Notes under the pieces: model-generated
The model's database searches: none
Told to the model about the DNA's origin: nothing
Seen by the model: the letters and a program-made list of their open reading frames with translations, nothing else
Made by a program: the position numbers and the translations under genes
NCBI RefSeq assembly: GCF_002139935.1
Contig: NZ_CP015578.1
Coordinates: forward strand, 806,001 to 870,000
Direction of reading: 5' to 3'
Origin: Campylobacter lanienae NCTC 13004
Lineage (GTDB): Bacteria; Campylobacterota; Campylobacteria; Campylobacterales; Campylobacteraceae
Length of the DNA: 64,000 nucleotides
In this document: positions 26,564 to 35,412 of the stretch, in pieces
Layout: the number at the start of each line of letters is the position of its first letter
Numbering within the stretch: the first letter of the stretch is position 1

Positions 26564-27991
26564 ATGGGTAGATTTGTTAATAGCGTTGATGAATTTTTTG
26601 AATATTGTGATGAAAATGAAGTTAAATTTGTAGATTTTCGCTTTACTGATCTCAAAGGAACATGGCACCATGTATCATATAATATAAAAGCAATTAATAA
26701 AGATTCTTTTAATGGAATTCCATTTGATGGTAGCTCAATTGATGCGTGGCAGCCTATACATAAATCAGATATGATGCTTATACCTGATGTTGAGACTGCA
26801 TTTTTAGATCCATTTACCGCTGATACAACTATTATTGTAATATGCGATGTTTATGATATTTATAAAAATGATCTATATGAGAAGTGCCCTCGCTCAATTG
26901 CTAAAAAAGCTATGCAACACTTAAAAGAGAGCGGAATCGGTGATGTAGCGTATTTCGGGCCTGAAAATGAGTTTTTTGTCTTTGATAATGTCAGAATTAT
27001 AGACAAACAAAACTGCGCAATGTATGAAGTAGATACCGAAGAAGGCGAATGGAATGATGCTAAAGACTATAAAGATGGTTATAATAGCGGCCATCGCCCA
27101 AGAGCGCAAGGTGGATACTATCCAGTTCAGCCAATTGACTCAATGGTGGATTTAAGGGCTGAAATGGTAAATGTATTGGAGCAAGTTGGTCTTGAAACCT
27201 TTGTTGTTCATCATGAAGTCGCTCAAGGCCAAGGCGAAATCGGTGTGAAATTTGGAACATTAGTAGAAGCTGCTGATAATGTACAAATTTATAAATATAT
27301 AGTCAAAATGGTAGCTCATTTAAATGGCAAAACGGCTACATTTATGCCAAAACCTCTATATGGCGATAATGGTAGTGGTATGCATGTCCATCAAAGTATA
27401 TGGAAAGATGGCAAAAATCTATTCTATAAAGCTGGAACATACGCAAATTTAAGCGATATGGCTAGATGGTATATAGGTGGCGTGCTAAAACACGCTAGAA
27501 GCGTTGCTGCATTTACCAATCCAAGCACAAATAGTTACAAAAGATTAATTCCTGGCTTTGAAGCACCAAGCATTCTTACATACTCTTGCCAAAATAGAAG
27601 TGCTAGTTGTAGAATTCCTTATGGCTCTGGTGAAAAGAGTGTAAGAGCTGAGTTTAGATTTCCTGATAGCACCGCTTGTCCATATCTAGCATTTGCTGCG
27701 ATGCTAATGGCAGGACTTGATGGTATCAAAAACAAAATTGAGCCAGTAGGGCCAATGGATGAAGATCTGTTTGAGCTTACTTTAGATGAGATTAGAGAGC
27801 GTGGAATTGAGCAATTGCCGCATACTTTAAGGGGAAGCTTAGAAGCTGTAATCCGTGATAATAAATATCTAAGTGCGATTATGACAGAGCACTTCATTGA
27901 AACTTACCAACACTATAAATTCGAAACTCAAGTATGGCCATATGAGCAACGCCCTACTCCATTTGAGTTTAAAACAGTATATTCATGCTAA
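26564..27991 (+). CDS. glnA: Glutamine synthetase, type I
   Basis: Makes glutamine from glutamate, ammonia and ATP; dodecamer in the cytoplasm. 475 residues from the ATG at 26564. Seen: [17 protein letters not shown], the ATP-binding [19 protein letters not shown], and [17 protein letters not shown]. At the place of the E. coli adenylylation site NLYDLP the sequence reads DLFELT, with F403 instead of the modified tyrosine. The enzyme therefore cannot be switched by GlnE-type adenylylation, as reported for Helicobacter pylori GlnA. The gene stands alone with its own promoter and a downstream hairpin. Confidence 0.97.
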   Translation: MGRFVNSVDEFFEYCDENEVKFVDFRFTDLKGTWHHVSYNIKAINKDSFNGIPFDGSSIDAWQPIHKSDMMLIPDVETAFLDPFTADTTIIVICDVYDIYKNDLYEKCPRSIAKKAMQHLKESGIGDVAYFGPENEFFVFDNVRIIDKQNCAMYEVDTEEGEWNDAKDYKDGYNSGHRPRAQGGYYPVQPIDSMVDLRAEMVNVLEQVGLETFVVHHEVAQGQGEIGVKFGTLVEAADNVQIYKYIVKMVAHLNGKTATFMPKPLYGDNGSGMHVHQSIWKDGKNLFYKAGTYANLSDMARWYIGGVLKHARSVAAFTNPSTNSYKRLIPGFEAPSILTYSCQNRSASCRIPYGSGEKSVRAEFRFPDSTACPYLAFAAMLMAGLDGIKNKIEPVGPMDEDLFELTLDEIRERGIEQLPHTLRGSLEAVIRDNKYLSAIMTEHFIETYQHYKFETQVWPYEQRPTPFEFKTVYSC

Positions 27992-27997
27992 TTAGCA

Positions 27998-28026
27998 GAT
28001 CCATTGGGTTTATAATCCAGTGGATC
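27998..28026 (+). terminator. Hairpin after glnA
   Basis: GATCCATTGG (27998-28007), 9-base loop, CCAGTGGATC (28017-28026): a 10-bp stem with one G-T pair, starting 6 bases after the stop codon. The downstream tract (CTTTATAATTTTT at about 28034) is only moderately T-rich. Confidence 0.55.
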
Positions 28027-28210
28027 AATCCATCTTTATAATTTTTAAATTTATAAGCAAAATAAAATTTTTAATATACAAATCAAATTTAAATTCACAA
28101 TACTATACAAATGATAAATTTGTTCAATACCAAATAGTAAAAATATAAATTTAATTTTCAATGATATTGGAATATAAAATTGATAATTTCACAATCCATT
28201 TAAGCAGTAT

Positions 28211-28558
28211 TTAACGCTCGATTATCACCGCAGCGATAGCAAATCCACCATCGTGGGTAATGCTAAGAGATGAGCTTTTGATACCAAATTTAGAAATTAT
28301 ATGAGAAGCGAATTTAATCTTTGGGGCGCCTTTATTATCTTTGTAAATGATAGCATCGCTAAAGCCAAACTCCGCCCCAATGCCACAACCAAGGGCCTTG
28401 CTAATAGCCTCTTTAGCAGCCCAAAAACCAGCTATAGTAGCACTATTTTTAGCAAGTTCAATCTCGCTATTATTTAAAAATCTACGCAAAAATAGGTCGC
28501 CGTGCCTACTCTTAGCAGCAGCGATCCTATCTATACTTACGATATCAATGCCTATCAT
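28211..28558 (-). CDS. acpS: Holo-[acyl-carrier-protein] synthase
   Basis: Transfers 4'-phosphopantetheine from CoA to acyl carrier protein. Seen: [15 protein letters not shown] with the metal-binding Asp, [32 protein letters not shown] with the conserved W-x-x-K-E-A core, and the closing [13 protein letters not shown]. 115 residues, normal. It overlaps fliL by 4 bases. Confidence 0.95.
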   Translation of the reverse strand: MIGIDIVSIDRIAAAKSRHGDLFLRRFLNNSEIELAKNSATIAGFWAAKEAISKALGCGIGAEFGFSDAIIYKDNKGAPKIKFASHIISKFGIKSSSLSITHDGGFAIAAVIIER

Positions 28559-29064
28559 TGGACAATGAAATCAGTGAAAAATACATTTTTGATATATCCA
28601 TCTCTTAGGACTTCATTTATTCTAGTTACTAATTCATCTTTGAGACGCTCTTTGCCTTTGGCTGTGCTTACATCTTCATAAGTTTTAGCCGATAGACTTC
28701 TAATGATTATATCTCTAATCAACGCTTGTTTTTTGTCGATTTCTGGGCTTAGAGTCTCCTCGCTTAATTCCAAATTCATAGTAGTTTTAAGATATCTAGT
28801 ACCACTCTCACTAAGCAAATTCACAACATATTGCTCCATTGGATAGACAGGCCCAATATTGAAAAAATCATTTGAGCGTTGCTTTGGTGCTGCTTGTGTA
28901 GTAGGGACATTTGCGGCTTGAGCGACTTGTTTATCATTGCCACCACTCATCAAAAGCATAACAACAATCACACCTATAATCAACAAAAAGACAACCACAC
29001 CTATAATAGCAATTAGCACCACTGGGCTTTTTTTGCTCTCTAGCTTAATATCTTCATCAGCCAT
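28555..29064 (-). CDS. fliL: Flagellar basal-body protein FliL
   Basis: Single-pass inner-membrane protein that surrounds the stator units and supports torque. The start is set at 29064 ([14 protein letters not shown]) behind AAAGGAG; an upstream in-frame ATG at 29085 is less well placed. One membrane helix (about 14-38, [20 protein letters not shown]), a linker, then the periplasmic domain with [20 protein letters not shown] and [20 protein letters not shown]. 169 residues. Grouped with acpS, as in other campylobacters. Confidence 0.93.
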   Translation of the reverse strand: MADEDIKLESKKSPVVLIAIIGVVVFLLIIGVIVVMLLMSGGNDKQVAQAANVPTTQAAPKQRSNDFFNIGPVYPMEQYVVNLLSESGTRYLKTTMNLELSEETLSPEIDKKQALIRDIIIRSLSAKTYEDVSTAKGKERLKDELVTRINEVLRDGYIKNVFFTDFIVQ

Positions 29065-29103
29065 TTTATCTCCTTTAATTATCAAATTTATTTATAAAGC
29101 TCT

Positions 29104-29973
29104 CTACTCGCCAACTATATTTCTTAGTACTCCGATTCCTTCTATCTCGCACTCTATTATATCATCTTTTTTAAGATATTTTGGCGGGGTAAATCCCATC
29201 CCTACTCCACTTGGCGTACCAAGCGATATTATAGTGCCAGCTTTTAAAGTCATACCCAAACTAAGATCGCTTATTATATAAGCAGCGTCAAATATCATAT
29301 CAGCAGTATTTGCATTTTGTCGCAACTCACCATTTACTTTTGAGCTGATTTTTAAATTTGATATATCAAGGTTAGTCTCAATCCATGGCCCCATAAGTGT
29401 TGAGCCATCTAGGCTTTTACCATAATACCACTGCTTATATCGATTTTGGATATCTCGTGAGCTTATATCATTTAAAATAGTATAACCAAAAACATACTCC
29501 AAAGCCCTATCTATCGGTATATTATAAGCATCTTTAGAGATGATTAAAGCTAGTTCTACTTCATAATCCAAAGTTTGCGTTATCTGAGTATGACTAGGAA
29601 ATATAGCCCCATCGCCTAAAATATAGTTCGCCCTTTTACCAAAATATACCGGGAATTCTCTCTTGCCATCAAATTCAATTTTTTTGAATCTATAAGACTC
29701 TTTAGCATGCTCCATATAGTTGATTCCAAGACAGATAATATCTTGAAGTGGGGATAAAATCGGCGGTAATTTCTCTATATTTTCATACGGCTCACCTCCA
29801 CTTTTTGAGCTTATATCTTCTAAAATTTCACGCTCGGCTTGAGTTAATGTGATGATTAGCTCATTCATATCTTTTTTATTGATTCCAACACTACTAATAT
29901 CTATTACGCCGTTATTTGCGCTCATTACACCAAGCTTGATTTGGTTATTTTGTTTATAGCTGATAAACCTCAT
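29104..29973 (-). CDS. Fumarylacetoacetate hydrolase (FAH) family protein
   Basis: 289 residues. The N-terminal 80 residues are a small cap domain, and the rest is the FAH fold: CLGINYMEHAKES, FPVYFGKRANYILGDGA, TLDYEVELALIISKDA (metal-binding Glu pair), GYTILNDISSRDIQ, KSLDGSTLMGPWI and IISLGTPSGVGMGF. Such enzymes include acylpyruvases, 2-oxo-hept-diene-dioate isomerases and oxaloacetate decarboxylases; the substrate is not decided by the sequence. It overlaps argD by 4 bases. Confidence 0.88.
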   Translation of the reverse strand: MRFISYKQNNQIKLGVMSANNGVIDISSVGINKKDMNELIITLTQAEREILEDISSKSGGEPYENIEKLPPILSPLQDIICLGINYMEHAKESYRFKKIEFDGKREFPVYFGKRANYILGDGAIFPSHTQITQTLDYEVELALIISKDAYNIPIDRALEYVFGYTILNDISSRDIQNRYKQWYYGKSLDGSTLMGPWIETNLDISNLKISSKVNGELRQNANTADMIFDAAYIISDLSLGMTLKAGTIISLGTPSGVGMGFTPPKYLKKDDIIECEIEGIGVLRNIVGE

Positions 29974-31124
29974 TTATTGATCTCACTAATTGCTTTTTTT
30001 AACCTCATAAAGCCCTCTTTCATCTCTTTTTTACTTAAATTTAGTGGTGGTAAAAATCTTAGCGTTCTATCGCCAGATCTTAAGACCAAAACCCTATTTT
30101 CTAAAGCTTTTGATACGATTTGAGATAATAAATTTGGATCTTTAAGGACTACACCTTGCATCAAGCCAAGACCTACTCTTTTAAGAAAAATATCGCTATT
30201 TTCTTCTATTAATTTATCTATTTTCTTCTCAAATTTAGCTATTATTTTATCCAATTTTCCACTATTTTTAAGCTCATCCAACCTATCTAAGACATACTCT
30301 GATACAGCTGTAACCAAAAATCCACCACCAAAGGTGCTACCATGATCTCCTGGCGAAAATATAGATTTTCTAGTTGCACACGCACTAATTGGCACACCAT
30401 TACCAAGCCCTTTGGCGAATGTGATGATATCAGGTGTGATATCATATAGCTTAGAGGTGACAAACTCCCCTGTACGATAGACGCCACACTGGACTTCATC
30501 AGTGATGAGTAGGATATCTTTTTGATTTAAAATTTTAGCTAAATTTTGAACTTTATCCTTATCAAGTGGATTTATCCCGCCTTCACCTTGGACTAGCTCT
30601 ATTATCACAGCTGCGGTATTTTCATTTAAATTTGCGATAATATCATCTATGCTATCATAGAATTTAAATCCATCTGGATAAGCACCAAATTCATCTGGAT
30701 GAAATTTATCCTGCCCTGTCATCGCTAGAGTAGCGATTGTCCTGCCGTGAAATGAGTTTTTAAGGCTAATAATCTCGCTTTTTCTGCCCTTGCTAAAACC
30801 AAATTTTCTAGCTAATTTTATCGCACACTCATTTGCTTCAGCACCGCTGTTAGCAAAAAATAGCTCATATCCACCACCAAGTAAATTTGATATCTTATTA
30901 GCAAGTTTGGCTTGCGGGGCAATATTATATAAATTTGAAGTGTGTAAGAGAGTTTTGGCTTGTTTTGCAACCACTTTCGCTACGCCTTTGTGGCTATGAC
31001 CTAAAGCACAAACCCCAATCCCACTAGCAAAATCTATATAATCTTTGCCACTCTTATCCCATAAAACAGCGCCTTTGCCTTTGATAAAACCAACATCTGC
31101 TCTAGAGTAATTATTCATTAGCAT
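29970..31124 (-). CDS. argD: Acetylornithine aminotransferase
   Basis: PLP enzyme of arginine synthesis (N-acetylglutamate semialdehyde to acetylornithine), which may also serve succinyl-diaminopimelate. Seen: GVCALGHSHKGV, ELFFANSGAEANECAIKLAR, FHGRTIATLAMTGQ, LVQGEGGINP, LLITDEVQCGVYRTG and ITFAKGLGNGVPI with the Schiff-base lysine. 384 residues. ATG at 31124 fits the AAGGA site better than the one at 31118. Confidence 0.94.
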   Translation of the reverse strand: MLMNNYSRADVGFIKGKGAVLWDKSGKDYIDFASGIGVCALGHSHKGVAKVVAKQAKTLLHTSNLYNIAPQAKLANKISNLLGGGYELFFANSGAEANECAIKLARKFGFSKGRKSEIISLKNSFHGRTIATLAMTGQDKFHPDEFGAYPDGFKFYDSIDDIIANLNENTAAVIIELVQGEGGINPLDKDKVQNLAKILNQKDILLITDEVQCGVYRTGEFVTSKLYDITPDIITFAKGLGNGVPISACATRKSIFSPGDHGSTFGGGFLVTAVSEYVLDRLDELKNSGKLDKIIAKFEKKIDKLIEENSDIFLKRVGLGLMQGVVLKDPNLLSQIVSKALENRVLVLRSGDRTLRFLPPLNLSKKEMKEGFMRLKKAISEINK

Positions 31125-31127
31125 AAA

Positions 31128-31751
31128 TCAATCCTTATAGTGAATTTGCGGCAAATTCCAATTTCTATAGTATGCTACAAGCCGCCATGCAACACCAAAA
31201 GTAAATAGGACAAATATCCAATAAATACTAGTCAAACCTGCTAAATACATTAAATAATATATTGCCCCAACTCCCATACTTATAGTACCATATAATCCAG
31301 TTTTTAAAAACCAAGGAACCTCATTTAAAAGCATATCTCTTATGATTCCACCACCAACACCATTAAAAAATGCCACCATAATCACACCAAAAATATTAAG
31401 CCCAAATTCCAAAGATACAATAGCCCCAACAATAGAAAAGCTAACCACATCCACAGCATCTGTCATAATAAATATAAATTTTTTATCCAAATTATTTCTA
31501 TCTTTTTGGTGAAATTTAAGCAAAAAAGCCAAAATCATAACAGACAAAACTATACAAACAGGAATATAATGCGTAAAAGAATAAGCAGGGCGACCAACTA
31601 TCATATCACGAATTAATCCCCCGCCAAGTGCCGTTAAAAACGCTGCTAAGAATACGCCTAGCCAGTCACAACCTCTGCGTATCCCAAACAAAAAGCCACT
31701 CAAAGATGCCGATGCTATACCTACATATTCTGCAAATAAAAAAGCTTCCAT
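31128..31751 (-). CDS. TRIC/UPF0126 family membrane protein (YadS/YicG-like)
   Basis: 207 residues with seven predicted membrane helices made of two related halves. Each half carries a glycine-rich motif: GGGLIRDMIVGRPAYSF in the first and GGGIIRDMLLNEVPWFL in the second. This is the prokaryotic TRIC fold, shown for some members to form trimeric cation channels; other members are linked to glycine transport. The precise role here is unknown. It sits between fldA and argD with short gaps. Confidence 0.87.
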   Translation of the reverse strand: MEAFLFAEYVGIASASLSGFLFGIRRGCDWLGVFLAAFLTALGGGLIRDMIVGRPAYSFTHYIPVCIVLSVMILAFLLKFHQKDRNNLDKKFIFIMTDAVDVVSFSIVGAIVSLEFGLNIFGVIMVAFFNGVGGGIIRDMLLNEVPWFLKTGLYGTISMGVGAIYYLMYLAGLTSIYWIFVLFTFGVAWRLVAYYRNWNLPQIHYKD

Positions 31752-31771
31752 AGTGACTTTATAAGCTTAAA

Positions 31772-32257
31772 TTAAAATTCAGATTTAATATCTTCAATCC
31801 ACTTATCAGCTCTTTTTTGCCAATTTTCATCATTTTTATAATCAATAGCAAGACCTACAAATTTGCCATTTATAAATGATAGTGAATTTTTAAAAGCATA
31901 TCCATCAATATCTGTAGCACCTACAAGCTTAGCACCACGAATTAATGGTAAAAACTCTACTAAACCATCAAGAAATGTAGTAGGATGTTTAATAGTCCCA
32001 CCAAGACCCACAAGAGCCAAAGTTTTACCACCAAAATCAGCTTCATTAATGATATTTAATTTAGCTCTAAAATCTTTTTGTAGCTCTCCATGGCCATGTG
32101 TAGAAGCTGCGAAAATCAACTTATCATATTTGGTTAAAAAATCAATCGTAAGATCTTTTGCGTCGATTACTTCACTATCAAAACTCTGACTTATATACTC
32201 TGCTACAACTTTAGTATCTCCGGCATTTGAGCCATATACTATACCAACTTTTGCCAT
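31772..32257 (-). CDS. fldA: Flavodoxin
   Basis: FMN-containing electron carrier of 161 residues. Seen: IVYGSNAGDTKVVAEYI (phosphate loop, with N where T-G is usual), ASTHGHGELQKDF (isoalloxazine loop) and LVGLGGTIKHP. In Helicobacter and Campylobacter, flavodoxin accepts electrons from pyruvate and 2-oxoglutarate oxidoreductases and feeds respiration. Finding it 120 bases from oorC is fitting, though separated by a terminator. Confidence 0.94.
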   Translation of the reverse strand: MAKVGIVYGSNAGDTKVVAEYISQSFDSEVIDAKDLTIDFLTKYDKLIFAASTHGHGELQKDFRAKLNIINEADFGGKTLALVGLGGTIKHPTTFLDGLVEFLPLIRGAKLVGATDIDGYAFKNSLSFINGKFVGLAIDYKNDENWQKRADKWIEDIKSEF

Positions 32258-32343
32258 TTTATTTCCTTTAAGAGTTGAATTTAAAGGCTAAATTATATCA
32301 AAGCAAACTCTAAAATTTGCTTAATTGTATTAACATAAAGAGC

Positions 32344-32371
32344 AACCAAAGCCAATAATTAGGCTTTGGTT
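32344..32371 (-). terminator. Terminator of the oor operon
   Basis: AACCAAAGCC (32344-32353), 8-base loop, GGCTTTGGTT (32362-32371): a perfect 10-bp stem 9 bases past the end of oorC, followed on the minus strand by GCTCTTTATGTT. It separates oorC from fldA. Confidence 0.8.
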
Positions 32372-32379
32372 TATAAATA

Positions 32380-32934
32380 TTATTGCATACATTTAGCAGC
32401 GTATGCAAGTCCTAGATCATAAGCTTTATTGTTTGCTTCTTTTACCTTATCTGGAACTGAGCTTAACATCTTATTTCTTACGATCTCTTCATCCATAACG
32501 CCTGTGAATTTAACAGCTACACCAAGAGCGACAACGCTTTGAGTAATCACATTTCCAACTTCATCTTTGGCAATTGAGATGATAGGAATTTCATAGATTT
32601 TCCAGCGTTTTTTGTCCTCTTCACTAGGCTTAACCAAATTTGGTTCTACTACGATTATACCGCCCTCTTTAACACCATCTTTAAATGCGTTATAGCTATT
32701 TTGAGCAGTTGCTAACATAAAGCAAATTTCGCCCTCATTAGCATATGGATATTTGATCTCTTCATCGCTTAAAATTATATCAACCTTTGTTGGGCCACCA
32801 CGAACTTGAGAAGTATATGTTGAGGCCTTGACTCCATATCCGCCAGCTTCAATTTTAGCTGCTGATAAGATCTCTCCAGCCAATATAACACCTTGACCAC
32901 CAACACCGACAAATCTTAACTCTGTTAAACTCAT
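32380..32934 (-). CDS. oorC: 2-oxoglutarate:acceptor oxidoreductase, gamma subunit OorC
   Basis: Part of the four-subunit oxidoreductase that converts 2-oxoglutarate to succinyl-CoA and passes electrons to flavodoxin or quinone, replacing 2-oxoglutarate dehydrogenase. 184 residues with the gamma-domain signatures RFVGVGGQGVILAGEIL, YTSQVRGGPTKVDIILS and NVITQSVVALGVAVKF. Overlaps oorB by 4 bases. Last gene of oorDABC. Confidence 0.95.
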   Translation of the reverse strand: MSLTELRFVGVGGQGVILAGEILSAAKIEAGGYGVKASTYTSQVRGGPTKVDIILSDEEIKYPYANEGEICFMLATAQNSYNAFKDGVKEGGIIVVEPNLVKPSEEDKKRWKIYEIPIISIAKDEVGNVITQSVVALGVAVKFTGVMDEEIVRNKMLSSVPDKVKEANNKAYDLGLAYAAKCMQ

Positions 32935-33776
32935 ATTATCTCCTCAAAATTCACTTTTGTCTTATTTTGAGCTGCTTCTTTAACTTTAGCATATGCTTTA
33001 CAATACTCTATGCGATTTTCATCTTTAAATAGCACACCAGTAGGGAATTTGCCTTTTTTCTCTTCATCGCTTAATGTTTCAAATTTAGCCTTAGGCAGAG
33101 TTCTCTCATCTATCCATTTAACCATCTGAGTAGCTTCGCCCATTTTGTTTTTTCTACCTAAATTTATATGGCAGTTAGAGAATATATCAAAAAAGCTATA
33201 ACCCTCGTGTTTAAACCCTTCAATTAGCATTTTTTCTATTCTAGTTGGGTTAATTACAGTCTCACGACCGACAAATGTTGCACCGGCTGCTGTTGCTAAT
33301 TTAGCAGCATCAAAATTTGGATCTATATTTCCCCATTGAGCTGTAACAGTCCAAAAGCCTTGTGGAGTTGTAGGGCTTGTTTGTGAGTTTGTAAGGCCGT
33401 AAATAAAGTTATTAATTAAAATGTGATTAATATCTATATTTCTACGACATCCATGGATTGTATGATTACCACCGATTGCCAAGCCATCGCCATCACCAGT
33501 TACTACTATTACATGTTTATCTGGATTTGCTAGTTTGATACCTGTAGCATATGCGATCGCACGGCCGTGAGTTGTATGAACTGTGTTGCAATTAACATAA
33601 CTTGAAAAGCGTCCGCTACATCCGATACCGCTTACTACGCAGACATCATCCATATTCCATCCCATCGCATCTATAGCACGGATAACACTTTTTAAAATTA
33701 CACCATCACCACAACCCCAGCACCAAAGTGTTGGCATTTTGCTTGTTCTTAAATAATTATCATAATTAAAAGCCAT
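32931..33776 (-). CDS. oorB: 2-oxoglutarate:acceptor oxidoreductase, beta subunit OorB
   Basis: Thiamine-diphosphate-binding subunit. Seen: LWCWGCGDGVILKSV, GIGCSGRFSSYVNCNTVHTT with an iron-sulfur-type cysteine, THGRAIAYATGIKLANP, and the ThDP/Mg motif VVTGDGDGLAIGGNH followed by NNFIYGLTNSQTSPTT. 281 residues. It lies between oorA (2-base gap) and oorC. Confidence 0.96.
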   Translation of the reverse strand: MAFNYDNYLRTSKMPTLWCWGCGDGVILKSVIRAIDAMGWNMDDVCVVSGIGCSGRFSSYVNCNTVHTTHGRAIAYATGIKLANPDKHVIVVTGDGDGLAIGGNHTIHGCRRNIDINHILINNFIYGLTNSQTSPTTPQGFWTVTAQWGNIDPNFDAAKLATAAGATFVGRETVINPTRIEKMLIEGFKHEGYSFFDIFSNCHINLGRKNKMGEATQMVKWIDERTLPKAKFETLSDEEKKGKFPTGVLFKDENRIEYCKAYAKVKEAAQNKTKVNFEEII

Positions 33777-33778
33777 AA

Positions 33779-34900
33779 TTAAAACTCCTTAACTTTGCTA
33801 ATAATTTCACTCGGGCTAATCGGTCTGCCGTTTGCTTTTAATAGTGTTTTAAAATCATCTCTTAAAGCACATCTTTGTATCTCGCCTAGATATTGTCCCA
33901 TATTTAGCTCAGTTACTAAAATATTTTTAAATTTAGAGCATATCTCTTTGATTTTAGCTTCTGGGCTTGGCCATATAGTAATAGGTCTAAATATACCTAC
34001 TTTTATACCTTCATCTCGAAGTTTATCTACTGCTTCTTTAGCTGCTAAGCTCACACTTCCGTAACAAATAATACAAATATCAGCATCTTCTAGCTTATAC
34101 TCTTCAAATTTTATCACTTCATCTAGGTGGGCGTGAATTTTATTAAATAATCTTTTGATATTATAATCAACTATTTTGCCATCTTCTGTAGGGAATCCTG
34201 TAGGACCGTGATGTAGGCCTGTGATGTGATAGCGATAACCTTTGAAAAATGGATTTAGCGTAGCTGGCTCATCCTCTTTGGCTTCATATGGATTATACTC
34301 TGCTGGATCGCCTTTAAATTCTCGTCTAGGCTCGATTACTAAATCTTTAACATCTGGTATAGTAGCCTTGCCTTGCATATGACCTATAGTCTCATCAAGT
34401 AGCAAAAATACAGGGGTACTAAATCTATTTGCTAGATTAAATGCTCTTACTGTTTCAGTGTAAATTTCATCTAAATTTCCTGGCGCTACTGCAATAGAGC
34501 AAAAATCACCATGGCTTGGGCTTTTAGCTTGTAAAATATCGCCTTGTGCCACACGAGTTGGAAGACCAGTTGATGGGCCACCACGCATTACATTTGCGAT
34601 TACCAAAGGAATTTCAGCGATAAATCCAAGGCCGATTTGTTCAGCTTTGAGCGAAATACCAGGGCCTGAGCTTGCCGTCATAGCTTTCGCTCCAGTCATA
34701 CTAGCACCAAGTGCTACTGAGATACCGCCGATCTCATCTTCCATTTGGATAAAATTACCACCACTTTTTGGTAGTGCTACGCTTAATTCATGTGCGATTT
34801 CGCTTGATGGGGTAATAGGATAACCACCAAAAAAATTACAGCCACACTCAATAGCTGCTTTTGCTGCTAAAGCATTTCCTGTCGTTATTAACTCTCTCAT
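33779..34900 (-). CDS. oorA: 2-oxoglutarate:acceptor oxidoreductase, alpha subunit OorA
   Basis: Alpha subunit with the pyrimidine-binding and domain II parts fused. Seen: GGYPITPSSEIAHELS, FIQMEDEIGGISVALGASMTGAKAMTA (catalytic Glu), SSGPGISLKAEQIGL, GGPSTGLPTRVAQGD and ILVTELNMGQYLGEI. 373 residues. 2-oxoglutarate rather than pyruvate specificity is inferred from the oorDABC order and the TCA context. Confidence 0.96.
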   Translation of the reverse strand: MRELITTGNALAAKAAIECGCNFFGGYPITPSSEIAHELSVALPKSGGNFIQMEDEIGGISVALGASMTGAKAMTASSGPGISLKAEQIGLGFIAEIPLVIANVMRGGPSTGLPTRVAQGDILQAKSPSHGDFCSIAVAPGNLDEIYTETVRAFNLANRFSTPVFLLLDETIGHMQGKATIPDVKDLVIEPRREFKGDPAEYNPYEAKEDEPATLNPFFKGYRYHITGLHHGPTGFPTEDGKIVDYNIKRLFNKIHAHLDEVIKFEEYKLEDADICIICYGSVSLAAKEAVDKLRDEGIKVGIFRPITIWPSPEAKIKEICSKFKNILVTELNMGQYLGEIQRCALRDDFKTLLKANGRPISPSEIISKVKEF

Positions 34901-34909
34901 TTTATATCC

Positions 34910-35215
34910 TTAATTAACTTTCCTAAAATGATTTGCCTTGATTGCGGCTGCTCTCTCCTTAGCTTCAGGGCTAAGTTTTGCGAATTTAAATCCCTTTTCA
35001 GCCACATAAATAGCAAAATCAGGGCAGTGAAGCTCACAATCCCTACAGCCGATACATGACTCTGGATGGCTAACTTCTATCATCATTCCTTGAATAGCGT
35101 GGATATCTTCTTTCATATTTAAAACACCAGCAGGACAATAGCTTACGCAAATATCGCAAGCCTTACACCTACTCTCATCGACCCAAACAGCTGTATTAAG
35201 CGGTTGTTCTATCAT
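34910..35215 (-). CDS. oorD: 2-oxoglutarate:acceptor oxidoreductase, delta (ferredoxin) subunit OorD
   Basis: 101-residue ferredoxin subunit with two 4Fe-4S motifs: CKACDICVSYCPAG and CIGCRDCELHCPDF. It carries electrons out of the OorAB active site. First gene of the operon, preceded by a 197-base leader with several inverted repeats and AGGAG near the start. Confidence 0.95.
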   Translation of the reverse strand: MIEQPLNTAVWVDESRCKACDICVSYCPAGVLNMKEDIHAIQGMMIEVSHPESCIGCRDCELHCPDFAIYVAEKGFKFAKLSPEAKERAAAIKANHFRKVN

Positions 35216-35233
35216 TACTATCTCCTAATTAAA

Positions 35234-35299
35234 TTTAAGTCTAACTTAAATCAAATTTCAAGCTACAATTGTAGCGACTCAATTACTTGAAAAATCAAG
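35234..35299 (-). promoter_or_regulatory. Control region of oorDABC with three inverted repeats
   Basis: Three perfect inverted repeats in 66 bases: ATTTAAGT-CTA-ACTTAAAT (35233-35251), the palindrome GCTACAATTGTAGC (35262-35275) and CTTGA-AAAA-TCAAG (35286-35299). The minus-strand TACAAT inside the palindrome could be the -10, putting the first repeat in the leader. The start of oorD is 18 bases past the first repeat. Likely operator sites, but the regulator is unknown. Confidence 0.55.
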
Positions 35300-35412
35300 C
35301 ATCCAAATACCTAAATTTTGCCAAACGCAAAAATAATTTTCAAAACTTTTTACGAAACTTTATCTGAAAAAAGTTAATAAAATAGATAAATAAAAAAACT
35401 AAAATTTTATCT

